NCBI GenBank assembly: GCA_029269725.1
Contig: JARJHS010000004.1
Span: 310,001 to 374,000, forward strand
Direction: 5' to 3'
Length of the DNA stretch: 64,000 nucleotides
DNA from: Pollutibacter soli
GTDB taxonomy: Bacteria; Bacteroidota; Bacteroidia; Chitinophagales; Chitinophagaceae
Shown in pieces: positions 1 through 9,018 of this stretch. Positions within the stretch are counted from its first letter, which is position 1, and each line of letters opens with the position of its first letter. The position numbers and the translations under genes are program-made. The notes beneath the pieces were generated by a model that worked only from the letters and a program-made list of their open reading frames with translations, searched no databases and had not been told where the DNA came from.

Positions 1-1
1 T

Positions 2-139
2 GTACCATTGCAGGCACGCGAAGGTGACCTTGCTATTTTTCTTCTCAGTGGTGTAACTGAAATAATGTATGAGGGTGAAAAATATTTTATCGCGCCTCAG
101 AGTGCCATATTGATGCTGGAGAGAGAAGAGGATCTGTAA
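2..139 (+). CDS. GroES-like co-chaperone, C-terminal fragment
   Basis: Forty-five codons are open from the window edge to a TAA at 137-139, so only the C-terminus is visible. It reads through REGD, then EIMYEGEKYFIAP and ends SAILMLEREEDL. This matches the last third of the GroES/Cpn10 fold, where a GD-x-V/I turn is followed by a strand with (D/E)GE-x-Y and a closing DILA-type strand. Bacteroidota carry, besides canonical groES, a small stand-alone GroES-family protein whose tail resembles this one; that assignment is from memory. No groEL follows, so it is probably the solitary paralogue rather than the chaperonin operon. The HerA-like gene starts 83 bases downstream on the same strand. Confidence 0.55.
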   Translation, partial: VPLQAREGDLAIFLLSGVTEIMYEGEKYFIAPQSAILMLEREEDL

Positions 140-222
140 ATTGAACGGGTTTTGGTTTTTAATAACTATCTTCTTGTTGTTGATTTTTCTACTCAGTTTT
201 CACGATAAATCTCAAAAATTTT

Positions 223-1785
223 ATGGCTGACAGCGAAGCTTTTAAGAAAATCGTTGACGATGGATACGCATTCAAAGGTCCTGCATTCAGATTAGGTGTT
301 GCCATGCTTGACGGCAAAGTGGTACCGCAGACTTTTATTTCCATTCCCCTGAAAACATTGAACAGGCATGGACTCATTGCAGGTGCTACCGGTACCGGTA
401 AAACGAAAACATTGCAGGTTCTTGCAGAAGGTTTAAGTAATGCTAGTGTGCCGGTTTTAATGATGGACATAAAAGGCGATCTGAGTGGAGTTGCAGCTCC
501 AGGTTCGATGAACCCAAAAGTGCAGGAAAGAGCGGACCAGACAGGTACGACTTTCGAACCGGGGAAATTCCCCGTTGAATTATTAAGTCTGAGCAATGAA
601 CCAGGCGCAAGATTAAGGAGTACTGTGATTGAATTTGGTCCGGTTCTCATTGCCAAGATTCTTGGCCTTAATGAGACACAGGAAGGAGTTGTGTCCATGA
701 TCTTTAAATATTGTGATGATAAAAAAATCCCGCTTCTTGATCTCAAAGACCTGATAAAAATTCTTCAGTATGCTGCAAATGAAGGCAAGAAAGAGATGGA
801 GGCTGAATATGGAAAGATATCGACCACATCTACAGGAACGATATTGCGGAAAGTAATTGAATTGCAGCAGCAGGGAGCGGATTTGTTTTTTGGTGAACCT
901 TCCTTTGATATCAATGACCTGATGAGGATTGGACCGGATGGAAAAGGGATGATCAGCATAGTCAGGGTAACGGATATGCAGAACCGACCAAAACTGTTTT
1001 CGACTTTTATGCTGGGCTTACTGGCCGAGCTTTTTGCTGATATGCCTGAAGAAGGTGATATGGAACAGCCCAAGCTGGTCATTTTTATTGATGAGGCACA
1101 CCTGATATTCCAGGAAGCAACACCGGCTTTGCTGCAACAGATTGAAATGGTGGTGAAACTTATCCGTTCGAAAGGAGTGGGAATATTCTTCTGTACCCAG
1201 AATCCACAGGATATACCCGCTTCGGTATTAAGCCAGCTGGGTCTGAAGGTTCAGCATGCATTGCGTGCATTCACAGCTGCTGATCGCAAAACCATTAAAC
1301 AGGCGGCGGAAAACTTTCCGGAAACGAAATTTTATGAAGTAGATAAGATACTAACGGAGATGGGTATCGGGGAAGCGCTGGTTACTTTACTGAACGAGAA
1401 AGGGATCCCTACTCCTCTTGTACATACCTATCTCGTGGCTCCGGCCACCAGGATGGATACGCTCACAGAAGAAGAAATCAGCCGTCTTATCAGCCAATCC
1501 AGGCTCGTTAGCAAGTACAATACGCCCGTGGATAATGAAAGTGCCTACGAGATATTGACAGCAAAACTGGAGGAAGCGGCCCGGGAAAGTGCCAGGGCTG
1601 CTACTGAAAAAGCGGAAGCTAAAGAAGCTGCCAAAACCAGCCGGCCAAAAAAGGAAGAAAGCATCCTGGATAACACGATCGTGAAGCAGGCAGGCCGGAC
1701 TGCAGCGTCAATTTTGACCCGGACTTTACTCGGCGCCCTCGGATTAGGTGCTACGAGGAGAAGAAAAAAAGGCATTTTCGGCTGA
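223..1785 (+). CDS. HerA-like P-loop ATPase (DUF853 family)
   Basis: A 520-residue ATPase of the DUF853/YjgR type, related to the C-terminal domain of the HerA DNA-translocating helicase. Walker A is GATGTGKT at residues 54-61, and a hydrophobic strand ending in DEAH (about 288-291, LVIFIDEAH) gives Walker B. The segment FFCTQNPQDIP shortly after matches the sensor region typical of the family. The core ends near residue 440 and is followed by an Ala/Glu/Lys-rich helical stretch (about 445-480) and a basic tail ending RRRKKG. The length is normal for the family. The cellular role of DUF853 proteins is poorly defined; a DNA-related function is inferred from HerA. The ATG at 223 has no Shine-Dalgarno sequence, as usual in this phylum. 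Confidence 0.85.
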   Translation: MADSEAFKKIVDDGYAFKGPAFRLGVAMLDGKVVPQTFISIPLKTLNRHGLIAGATGTGKTKTLQVLAEGLSNASVPVLMMDIKGDLSGVAAPGSMNPKVQERADQTGTTFEPGKFPVELLSLSNEPGARLRSTVIEFGPVLIAKILGLNETQEGVVSMIFKYCDDKKIPLLDLKDLIKILQYAANEGKKEMEAEYGKISTTSTGTILRKVIELQQQGADLFFGEPSFDINDLMRIGPDGKGMISIVRVTDMQNRPKLFSTFMLGLLAELFADMPEEGDMEQPKLVIFIDEAHLIFQEATPALLQQIEMVVKLIRSKGVGIFFCTQNPQDIPASVLSQLGLKVQHALRAFTAADRKTIKQAAENFPETKFYEVDKILTEMGIGEALVTLLNEKGIPTPLVHTYLVAPATRMDTLTEEEISRLISQSRLVSKYNTPVDNESAYEILTAKLEEAARESARAATEKAEAKEAAKTSRPKKEESILDNTIVKQAGRTAASILTRTLLGALGLGATRRRKKGIFG

Positions 1786-1934
1786 ATATCAAAGAAATAC
1801 CCAGATGCCGTTATTTCTTAATATGTAAATTTTCCGTTAGTTTTCAACCAGTTACGTTTTGACACCATAAATAGTTAAAAAAATACCACGAATGGGGTAT
1901 AGGTTATATAAAGAATGGCCTTATCTTTACCCCG

Positions 1935-1996
1935 GTTTTTCATAGGATATTGGATTTTAAAAACGGGCTGGATTTCTATCCTGGCCCTTTTTTTTT
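1935..1996 (+). ncRNA. candidate small RNA with terminator
   Basis: In the 190-bp gap between the HerA-like gene and the recQ end, a -7 type box TATCTTTA (1922-1929) is followed by CCCGGTTTTT (931-940 of this kilobase) pairing with AAAAACGGG (1959-1967) across one bulged G. A second hairpin, GGGC(1965-1968)/GCCC(1984-1987) with an inner GGA/TCC, leads into nine T (1988-1996). The two stems share the CGGG segment, so they could be alternative folds. A small imperfect palindrome ATACC...GGTAT (1883-1900) lies just upstream. A transcript of about 60 nt is inferred; it could instead be only the terminator of the upstream gene. It overlaps the last codons of recQ in antisense. Confidence 0.3.
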
Positions 1997-3889
1997 GCCT
2001 TCAATTCTTCCCAGCGAATCTACCCTGATCTTTTTCTCAGCCTCCCATAGCGAAATCACCTCCATCACTTTTTCGGACTTAAACTGCGGGATCGCTTTTA
2101 GGATATCCTTTACCGTCAGGTTGCTAATGGCAAGTTGTGTGAGTATGGCATTTTCAATTACCTCGAACTCGGACCTGGACATTTCCTTCTTCTTCCTGTT
2201 GATGCAGTTGTCGCAGATACCGCATTTTTTTATTTTTTCATCACCAAAATATCGACCAACAAAAACAGCCCGGCATTCCTGCGTTTCGGTATAGCGGATC
2301 ATTTCGGTTACTCGTTGTATATAGGCTTCCTTGCGTTGCTGGTAGGATTTGAGGTCGATCGTAAGATCGTTGATACTGACACGGTCTGTAAGTAGCCGGA
2401 TTTGTGGTTTTTCCTTTTGAGGACTGTATCGTATGATGCCTGCATTTGCCAGGTAGGTCAGCAGTGCTGAAATTTCATTTTTTTCAATGAAGAGAATTTT
2501 TGAAAGCTGTTTTTCTGAAATCGACGTCGGAAAATCAATAATTCCGCCATAGGTCCGGAGCAATGCTTTAACAAGGTCATCCAGTTTTTCGGAAGATTCA
2601 GACACCTGTTCAAGTTGTTCCCGGGTTGTTGTAAAGCATACGGTAGATGGTTGAAATACCTGCTCCTGGTAAGATAATATACCTGACTGCTGAAGCGCCT
2701 GAAATGAATAGATCACCTGCTTTGTTTCCAGTTTAAATGCCTGTATGAACTCGCTGAACTCCATATCATAATTTATTTCAGCACCACTATTTACGGGGAT
2801 CTGCAGGTAATTGCAAAGTGAATCATAAACCTTTCTGATTGTTTCCATTGCAGGATACCTGTCGTCTGCATGCCTGAGCAACTCTTCTTTTTCCCCGGGT
2901 TTTGAAATCAGAACGGCATAGGCTTTTTTTTGATCCCGGCCTGCCCGACCTGCTTCCTGGTAATAATTTTCAAGGCAGTCGGGTGAATCCAGGTGCACCA
3001 CCAGACGGACATCGGGTTTGTCAATACCCATACCAAAGGCATTGGTGCTGACCATTACCCGTACTTCATTTTTAATCCATTGTTCCTGGATTTTTTTCCT
3101 TGTGGCAGTATCGAGACCCGCATGATAAAATGCAGCACTTATATTTTCGCGGGCCAGAAGTTCGTAAACATCTTTTGTTCTTTTACGCGACCTGGTATAA
3201 ACGATCGCTGTGCCTTCAACTTTTTTAACGACATCAACAAGTTTACTATATCCCGAGTCGACCATGAATCGCGAGTAAGAAAGATTTGCCCTTTCAAAAG
3301 ACTGCCTGAATGTAGTGGCATTTTCCATCAGGAGCTTTTCCAGGATATCAGCCTGTACTTCCGCAGTAGCCGAAGCCGTTAGTGCTAATACCGGAATATC
3401 CGGTTTTTCTTTTCTTAGTTCTGCTATATCTAAGTAGCTCGGTCGGAAATCATACCCCCATTGTGAAATGCAGTGTGCTTCATCGACAGCAACGAGGTTC
3501 AAAGGCATCGCGGGAAGATATTCCCTGAACAATGCAGTTTTCAATCTTTCCGGAGAAACATAGAGAAATTTGCACTGGTTGTGAATGACCTTTTCCAGTA
3601 CATTTTTTAAATCGTGGAAGGCCATTCCGGTATGTAGAGCCTCGGCAGGAATATTTCTTTTCCGAAGTTGATGAACCTGGTCCTGCATCAATGCTACCAG
3701 CGGTGTGACCACTATGCAAATGCCTTCCATCGCTATCGCAGGAACCTGGAAACAAAGCGATTTGCCACCGCCGGTGGGGAGTATCGCTAATGCATCGTTG
3801 CCGGATATCACTTCATTCATGATGTCCTGCTGCAAAGGACGAAAAGATTCATAACCCCAATATTCCTTTAAAACTTTATGTAAATCCAT
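1976..3889 (-). CDS. recQ: RecQ-family ATP-dependent DNA helicase
   Basis: A 637-residue superfamily 2 helicase that unwinds DNA 3' to 5' during repair and recombination. Helicase motif I is TGGGKS (residues 39-44) and motif II is DEAH (136-139), followed by the RecQ-specific CISQWGYDFRP loop. The motif VI region reads QEAGRAGRDQ. A four-cysteine zinc site (ECRA then CGICDNC) lies near residues 555-585. The tail is a helical/winged-helix-like segment and I see no clear HRDC domain, so this is probably one of the shorter RecQ paralogues common in Bacteroidota. The gene lies 70 bp downstream of the copper ATPase gene on the same strand and may be co-transcribed with it. Confidence 0.93.
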   Translation of the reverse strand: MDLHKVLKEYWGYESFRPLQQDIMNEVISGNDALAILPTGGGKSLCFQVPAIAMEGICIVVTPLVALMQDQVHQLRKRNIPAEALHTGMAFHDLKNVLEKVIHNQCKFLYVSPERLKTALFREYLPAMPLNLVAVDEAHCISQWGYDFRPSYLDIAELRKEKPDIPVLALTASATAEVQADILEKLLMENATTFRQSFERANLSYSRFMVDSGYSKLVDVVKKVEGTAIVYTRSRKRTKDVYELLARENISAAFYHAGLDTATRKKIQEQWIKNEVRVMVSTNAFGMGIDKPDVRLVVHLDSPDCLENYYQEAGRAGRDQKKAYAVLISKPGEKEELLRHADDRYPAMETIRKVYDSLCNYLQIPVNSGAEINYDMEFSEFIQAFKLETKQVIYSFQALQQSGILSYQEQVFQPSTVCFTTTREQLEQVSESSEKLDDLVKALLRTYGGIIDFPTSISEKQLSKILFIEKNEISALLTYLANAGIIRYSPQKEKPQIRLLTDRVSINDLTIDLKSYQQRKEAYIQRVTEMIRYTETQECRAVFVGRYFGDEKIKKCGICDNCINRKKKEMSRSEFEVIENAILTQLAISNLTVKDILKAIPQFKSEKVMEVISLWEAEKKIRVDSLGRIEGKKKGPG

Positions 3890-3959
3890 AGCCGCCTATG
3901 CTCTCTAAAATACAGCAGCAAATCAGTTTAAACTTGTTTATTTTCCCGCCGTCAGCGTT

Positions 3960-6077
3960 TTAATTCACCTTTTTTACGAATAATCTTACAGAGTTAATGG
4001 CGAGAACAACATCACTCAGGCCCATGACCAGTGCACTGAATGCAGGCGTGAGAAATCCCAGTGCCGCGACGGGAATGGCAACGATGTTATAGATAAAAGC
4101 CCAGAAAAGATTCTGGCGAATGGTTAAAGATGTATGTTTTCCTAATCCCAGGGCCAAGGGCAGATTTTTCAATCCCTGATTCATCAGGATAACCTGCGCC
4201 TGCTGCACGGCCAGCTGAGAAGCCTCACTTAAGGATATTCCAATAGTCGCTTTTGCCAATGCAGGTGCGTCATTGATGCCGTCTCCGACCATTGCAGTGG
4301 GCATCTGTTTACTCAGGGCAGCAATTTTTTCCAGTTTCTGATCAGGACTTTGCTCTGCATAAACTTCGTCAATTCCCAGCTCTTTTGCTACGATGTTGGA
4401 TTTTTGTACAGTATCACCACTCAGCAGAATAGTTTTTACACCGCTCTTCCGGAGGTATCGGACAACATCTTTTGCTTCTGGTCTCAATTCATCCTCCACA
4501 TCAATCCAACCCAATAGCAGGCCGTTTTTCAACAGATAGACATTGTGCGTCAAATCTGGTGTAAGACCTGTAGCAATTTTATGGGAACCGATCCAATAGT
4601 TATTTCCTTGTGCATCTTCTGCTCTAATCCCAACACCCTTTTCCTCGGCAATTTTTTTCCAGCGGATTTCTTTCTTTGACTTAAACGCTTTCACAATACC
4701 AGCGGCGACAGGATGTGCTGCATATTTTTCCAAGGACCAGGCTATGGCCTTGAATTCTTCCGGGTCATTTGCAATATCATGAAAAGATGCCACTCTGAAA
4801 TTTCCTGTAGTAAGCGTTCCTGTTTTATCAAACACTACCTGGCGAATTGTTTTGAAAATATCAAGTGTTGTGGTATTACGGAAAAGGACACCCGATCTGG
4901 CCGCACGACCAAGACCAACAGCAAGCGCTGCAGGAGTTGCAAGACCCATGGCGCATGGACAAGCAATTACCAATACTGCAATGCTCCTCATTAATGATGG
5001 CGTAAACTCACCAAGAAAAAACCAGTTGGCTATTAATGTAACCAGCGCAATGCCAATAACCAGCGGAACAAAGATTCCACTGATCTTATCGGCAAGCTGT
5101 TGAACCGGTGGCTTTTCGTTTTGCGCTTTCCTGATCAGGTGGAGTATTCCCGAAAGAACGGTATCATCTCCTGCAGCAGTTACCTGTGCACGAACTGTTC
5201 CCGACTCAATTAAAGTTCCCCCGGTCAGTTTATCCTTTGCCTGCTTGAAGACAGGCATACTTTCACCTGTGAGTAATGATTCATTTACCTGTGCATCGCC
5301 CCATAAAATTTTAACATCAGCAGGAACCTGCTCACCATTTTTTATTAAAACAAGATCACCGGTTTTAAGGTGGGTACTTTCAATCGGTAAAATCACTTCC
5401 TGGTGATCACCATCAAACGCAATCATGTTCGCCATCACCTTTTGTGAACCTGCCAGCTTTTTCAATGCACGTTGCGTCGATTGAACAGTCGCATCTTCCA
5501 GATAATTTCCAAGGAAAACCAGCGTGATAATTGTTGCAGTAGTTTCATAAAACTGAAAGTCGGGACCCAGGTTGAATATTGTTCCTGTAAGACTATATAC
5601 AAATGCTGCTGCAGAACCCAGAGTGACGAGTACATTCATATTCGGCACACCGTTACGAAGACTTTTCACAGCGCTGGTGCCAAAATATTTCATGCCTACT
5701 ACAAACACAGGCAGACTGAGTACCAGCTGCACCCAGGGATTCATCAGCCAATGCAGGGGGATCCATTTCTCCAGCATGTGCAGCATCAAAACAAGCATGA
5801 AAGGAAGGCAGAAAAGAAAACGACCCAGATGTGTGTCGAGTAGTCTTTTTGATTTTTTCTGCTGATCATCCGCTGATTGCACTACCGAATATCCAAGACC
5901 TTCAATGCCACGGATGAGCTGATCTTTCAGAGCCGGGTCGTTCGTTTCAAAACTCACATCGCCATCAAGAGGATTGACCCTGATATTTTTCTGCCCCTGG
6001 TTCTCCAGAAATTTATTGATGGTCAGGGCGCAGTGCGAACAGGTCATTCCTTCTATCTTCCATTGAACCGTTTGCAT
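3960..6077 (-). CDS. copA: heavy-metal P1B-type ATPase, probable Cu(+) exporter
   Basis: A 705-residue inner-membrane pump. The N-terminal heavy-metal-associated domain carries GMTCSHC (residues 10-16). Membrane helices follow, with the CPC ion-binding motif at 373-375, the phosphorylated aspartate in DKTGT (D417), the HP motif of the P1B subclass (H455-P456) and the hinge GDGIND (598-603). Family knowledge links CPC plus YN in helix 7 (present in FIYNIV) to Cu(+)/Ag(+). The helix 8 motif reads MGLSD rather than the textbook M-x-x-S-S, a small deviation. There is one metal-binding domain, as usual for the phylum. No chaperone or cue regulator is adjacent; recQ lies 70 bp downstream. Confidence 0.93.
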   Translation of the reverse strand: MQTVQWKIEGMTCSHCALTINKFLENQGQKNIRVNPLDGDVSFETNDPALKDQLIRGIEGLGYSVVQSADDQQKKSKRLLDTHLGRFLFCLPFMLVLMLHMLEKWIPLHWLMNPWVQLVLSLPVFVVGMKYFGTSAVKSLRNGVPNMNVLVTLGSAAAFVYSLTGTIFNLGPDFQFYETTATIITLVFLGNYLEDATVQSTQRALKKLAGSQKVMANMIAFDGDHQEVILPIESTHLKTGDLVLIKNGEQVPADVKILWGDAQVNESLLTGESMPVFKQAKDKLTGGTLIESGTVRAQVTAAGDDTVLSGILHLIRKAQNEKPPVQQLADKISGIFVPLVIGIALVTLIANWFFLGEFTPSLMRSIAVLVIACPCAMGLATPAALAVGLGRAARSGVLFRNTTTLDIFKTIRQVVFDKTGTLTTGNFRVASFHDIANDPEEFKAIAWSLEKYAAHPVAAGIVKAFKSKKEIRWKKIAEEKGVGIRAEDAQGNNYWIGSHKIATGLTPDLTHNVYLLKNGLLLGWIDVEDELRPEAKDVVRYLRKSGVKTILLSGDTVQKSNIVAKELGIDEVYAEQSPDQKLEKIAALSKQMPTAMVGDGINDAPALAKATIGISLSEASQLAVQQAQVILMNQGLKNLPLALGLGKHTSLTIRQNLFWAFIYNIVAIPVAALGFLTPAFSALVMGLSDVVLAINSVRLFVKKVN

Positions 6078-6095
6078 TTTGCAAATTTACGAGGA

Positions 6096-6130
6096 AACGT
6101 GGAACGTAGAACGTTCAACGTTCTACGTCC
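6096..6130. repeat. heptad array A (AACGTNN), five units
   Basis: Five consecutive 7-bp units in exact register: AACGTGG, AACGTAG, AACGTTC, AACGTTC, TACGTCC. The array sits between the divergent copA and tsaE genes, immediately upstream of the tsaE -7 box. It belongs to a dispersed family also seen at 31407, 35310, 35516 and 58105, with a variant flavour at 37114 and 40095. Confidence 0.85.
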
Positions 6131-6136
6131 AACCTG

Positions 6137-6144
6137 TATCTTTG
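6137..6144 (+). promoter_or_regulatory. -7 promoter box (TATCTTTG) of tsaE
   Basis: This is a perfect match to the Bacteroidota sigma-factor -7 consensus TAnnTTTG. Transcription would begin about 6150, only a few bases before the ATG at 6154, so the message would be almost leaderless. No TTTG-type -33 box is evident; the heptad array occupies that position. Confidence 0.55.
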
Positions 6145-6153
6145 CCCGCATTG

Positions 6154-6591
6154 ATGGAATGGACATTTTCACTAAAGGAAATCAGTAGAGTTGCTTCAGA
6201 ATTTCTGCAGCACACCCGTGATTACAAAGTCTTTGCATTGCATGGACAGATGGGTGCAGGTAAAACAACATTTGTGCACAGCATCTGCGATATTCTGAAC
6301 GTGGACTCGGCTGTCGGAAGTCCGACTTTTTCTCTTGTGAACGAATATGATTACATGACAGAGGCAGGAGAAAAGCAGGTTTTTCATATTGATTTGTACA
6401 GGATCAAAGATGAAGAGGAAGCATTGCAGGCAGGAATTGAGGATTGTCTTTATTCCGGTGCAATGTGTTTTGTGGAGTGGCCGGAAAAAGCGCCAGGTAT
6501 ATTTCCTCCGCATACGGCTGATGTTTTTATTTCAGCAGAAAATGAAGGATTGCGAACCCTTAAATTGCAGTATCCGGAAGGGAATTTGTAA
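6154..6591 (+). CDS. tsaE: tRNA t6A biosynthesis ATPase TsaE
   Basis: A 145-residue P-loop protein that drives the TsaB-TsaD-TsaE complex making threonylcarbamoyl-adenosine at tRNA position 37. The Walker A region is GQMGAGKT (residues 31-38). The family signatures SPTFSLVNEY and HIDLYR follow, then FVEWPEK near the end, all diagnostic of the YjeE/TsaE family. The start at 6154 was preferred over an in-frame ATG at 6079 because the upstream reading would translate the heptad array (NVERSTFYV) and the -7 promoter box lies at 6137-6144. Length fits the family. Alanine dehydrogenase begins 22 bases downstream on the same strand. Confidence 0.93.
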   Translation: MEWTFSLKEISRVASEFLQHTRDYKVFALHGQMGAGKTTFVHSICDILNVDSAVGSPTFSLVNEYDYMTEAGEKQVFHIDLYRIKDEEEALQAGIEDCLYSGAMCFVEWPEKAPGIFPPHTADVFISAENEGLRTLKLQYPEGNL

Positions 6592-6613
6592 ATTGACGCC
6601 ACAATAAACCAGC

Positions 6614-7828
6614 ATGTCTACAGGAAAGCCGTTTGTCAGTTCTTCCATAAGCTATGAAACACTTGAAGAAACGCTGGATGTTAAACCTCAGGGATCAAAA
6701 TTATACGTAGGCATTCCCCGCGAAGAAGATTTCCAGGAAAACAGAATTGCATTGACTCCGGACGCGGTTGCGGTGTTGGTGAGCAATGGCCATCGGGTTG
6801 TAGTAGAGCAAAAAGCCGGAGAAGGAGCTCATTTTTCTGACAAAGAATATAGTGATGCAGGTGCGAAAATCGCCTATGAAAAAAAAGAAGTATTTGATAC
6901 TGATCTTATTATAAAATCTGCTCCTGTCAGCGATGCTGATCTTGAATTTTTGAAAGTCAATCAAACCATTATCTCTCCCATACATCTCCCGGTGATGAAA
7001 ACACATATCCTGGAGAAAATGATGGAGAAAAGAATAACGGCACTCTCTTTCGAAAATCTGAAAGACGATTCAGGTCATAACCCCATCGTAAGGAGTATGA
7101 GTGAAATCGCAGGCAGTGCGGTTATGCTGATTGCGGGTCAGTATCTTGGCAGCTTCAATAAAGGAAAGGGAGTTCTGCTCGGAGGGATATCGGGTATCCC
7201 GCCGACAAAAGTAATCATCATCGGCGCGGGAATTGTTGGTGAGTATGCGGCGAGAACAGCACTTGCTGTTGGAGGAAGCGTTAAAATTTTTGACAACAAT
7301 ATTTATCGCCTGAAACGTGTACAAAATAATATGGGTGCGCGTTTATGGACTTCTGTAATCGAACCGAAAATACTCGCTAAACAATTGAAGACCTGTGATG
7401 TTGCCGTTGGGGCTCTTTCATCTTCAGGCGGAAGAACACCAATTGTTGTAACGGAAGAGATGGTTGCGGCTATGCGCCCGGGGAGTGTAATTGTTGATGT
7501 GAGTATTGATCGCGGTGGATGTTTTGAAACTTCTGAAATCACTTCGCATGAGCAGCCGGTGATCACCAAGTATGGTGTAATTCACTACTGCGTACCCAAT
7601 ATACCGTCTGGTTTTGCGCGTACTGCATCACAGGCGGTAAGTAATGTTCTTATGCCTTTATTGCTGGAAATCGGTGATGAAGGCGGACTCGAAAAACTGG
7701 TATGGCATAAGTTCAATATCAGAACGGGTATTTATCTTTTTAAAGGCTCATTGACAAATATTCATCTGAGCCAGCGTTTCAATCTGAAATACACAGACCT
7801 TAATCTTTTGATCGCCAGTCAGCGTTAA
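6614..7828 (+). CDS. ald: alanine dehydrogenase
   Basis: A 404-residue NAD-dependent enzyme interconverting L-alanine and pyruvate plus ammonia. Motifs include GIPREEDFQENRIALTP with the substrate-binding arginine (R36), the conserved lysine in IIKSAP (K101), the catalytic histidine in SPIHLP (H124), the dinucleotide fold GAGIVGEYAA (about 206-215) and DVSIDRGGCFE with the catalytic aspartate. A 25-30 residue N-terminal extension precedes the usual start of the fold and is common in Bacteroidota homologues. It follows tsaE at 22 bp, so the two are likely one transcript. Related families are saccharopine dehydrogenase and proton-translocating transhydrogenase, but the H/D pair and length favour alanine dehydrogenase. 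Confidence 0.9.
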   Translation: MSTGKPFVSSSISYETLEETLDVKPQGSKLYVGIPREEDFQENRIALTPDAVAVLVSNGHRVVVEQKAGEGAHFSDKEYSDAGAKIAYEKKEVFDTDLIIKSAPVSDADLEFLKVNQTIISPIHLPVMKTHILEKMMEKRITALSFENLKDDSGHNPIVRSMSEIAGSAVMLIAGQYLGSFNKGKGVLLGGISGIPPTKVIIIGAGIVGEYAARTALAVGGSVKIFDNNIYRLKRVQNNMGARLWTSVIEPKILAKQLKTCDVAVGALSSSGGRTPIVVTEEMVAAMRPGSVIVDVSIDRGGCFETSEITSHEQPVITKYGVIHYCVPNIPSGFARTASQAVSNVLMPLLLEIGDEGGLEKLVWHKFNIRTGIYLFKGSLTNIHLSQRFNLKYTDLNLLIASQR

Positions 7829-7925
7829 CGAATTTGCAGCAGACTTCCGGTTAATGTGTGAAACAAAATTGATCCGTTCAATTTTACCTATTTTAGACCC
7901 TTATTTTTTACAAAAAGAAGAATTA

Positions 7926-8918
7926 ATGAAAGCGATTATTCCAGTCGCAGGAGCCGGAACCAAGCTGAGGCCGCATACTTATACGCAGCCGAAGGCACTG
8001 ATACCTCTGGCCGGAAAAACAATTCTGAGCATCATTATAGATCAGCTGCAGGAAGCTGGTATTAATCAATATGTACTTGTGGTCGGATACTTAGGCGATA
8101 AAATCCAGGATTATGTACGTCTGAATTATCCTCATCTCGATTTTCACTTCATACACCAGAACGACAGGCATGGCCTGGGGCATGCAATTTACCTGACCCG
8201 CGAGTATGTTGCCAATGACGAGGTTTTTATTGTTTTGGGTGATACCATCTGTGAGTACGACGTAAATGATTTTATTACAAGAGAAGGCTCACAACTGGGA
8301 GTTAAAAAAGTGGATGATCCCAGGAATTTTGGCGTTGCTGAAATTGATGAGAATTCAGTGATCACACGGGTTGTAGAAAAGCCACAGATTCCGAAATCCA
8401 ATATGGCCATTGTCGGGATCTATAAAATAAAAGAGACGGAGCTTCTTTTTAATTGCCTGGAAAATAATCTTCGTGATGGCATTAAAAGTTATGATGAGTA
8501 TAGTCTGACGGATGCGTTGGAATGCATGATTAAAGCCGGCGCGGATATCCGTTCGTTCAAAGTAAAAAACTGGTTTGATTGCGGAAGGAAAGAAACCCTG
8601 CTCGAAAGCAATGCCACCCTGCTTAAAAAATTTGGCGGTTCTATTTCTGAGGATCACCAGTTTGAAAATACCATCATTATTCCTCCGGTGAGTATTGCCC
8701 CGGGATGTGATATTCAGAATTCGATCATTGGACCGAACGTAGCGATAGGTGAAAGAACATATATCAATTATTCTATCGTCAGGGATTCGATCATCGGTTC
8801 TTTTTCCAGATTATTTGATGTCGTCCTTCACGATTCCCTGATCGGAAGTGATACTGAAATCAAAGGAGAGACCCGGACACTGAATATAGGCGACAACACA
8901 GAGATAGATCTGGGCTGA
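7926..8918 (+). CDS. sugar-phosphate nucleotidyltransferase with left-handed beta-helix tail
   Basis: A 330-residue nucleotidyltransferase that would join a sugar 1-phosphate to an NTP. The N-terminal signature GAGTKLRP (residues 9-16) and PKALIPLAGK (22-31) form the nucleotide site, and VLGDT near residue 104 supplies a metal-binding aspartate. From about residue 245 to the end, hexapeptide-like repeats (ENTIIIPPVSIAPGC, NSIIGPNVAIGE, RDSIIG) indicate a left-handed parallel beta-helix. The sugar cannot be told from sequence; glucose-1-phosphate thymidylyltransferase-like and mannose-1-phosphate guanylyltransferase-like annotations are both possible. The ATG at 7926 was chosen because the fold begins there; upstream in-frame codons encode no family residues. 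Confidence 0.85.
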   Translation: MKAIIPVAGAGTKLRPHTYTQPKALIPLAGKTILSIIIDQLQEAGINQYVLVVGYLGDKIQDYVRLNYPHLDFHFIHQNDRHGLGHAIYLTREYVANDEVFIVLGDTICEYDVNDFITREGSQLGVKKVDDPRNFGVAEIDENSVITRVVEKPQIPKSNMAIVGIYKIKETELLFNCLENNLRDGIKSYDEYSLTDALECMIKAGADIRSFKVKNWFDCGRKETLLESNATLLKKFGGSISEDHQFENTIIIPPVSIAPGCDIQNSIIGPNVAIGERTYINYSIVRDSIIGSFSRLFDVVLHDSLIGSDTEIKGETRTLNIGDNTEIDLG

Positions 8919-9018
8919 GTTTTTGGTATTGCAGGCTCATTTACCAGCCTTTTACATTTTTTTCCATTTTTGCTGTATGGAAATCCGGCAAAATAACATC
9001 TAAACAATCCGGTCAGTT

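Noticed and set aside
1976-6077. recQ next to a P-type ATPase and HerA-like ATPase as a defence island
   Set aside because: HerA-like DUF853, recQ and copA are ordinary chromosomal genes here, with no nuclease or Sir2 partner for HerA.
6079-6153. Longer tsaE start at 6079
   Set aside because: It would translate the heptad array and lies before the promoter box at 6137-6144.
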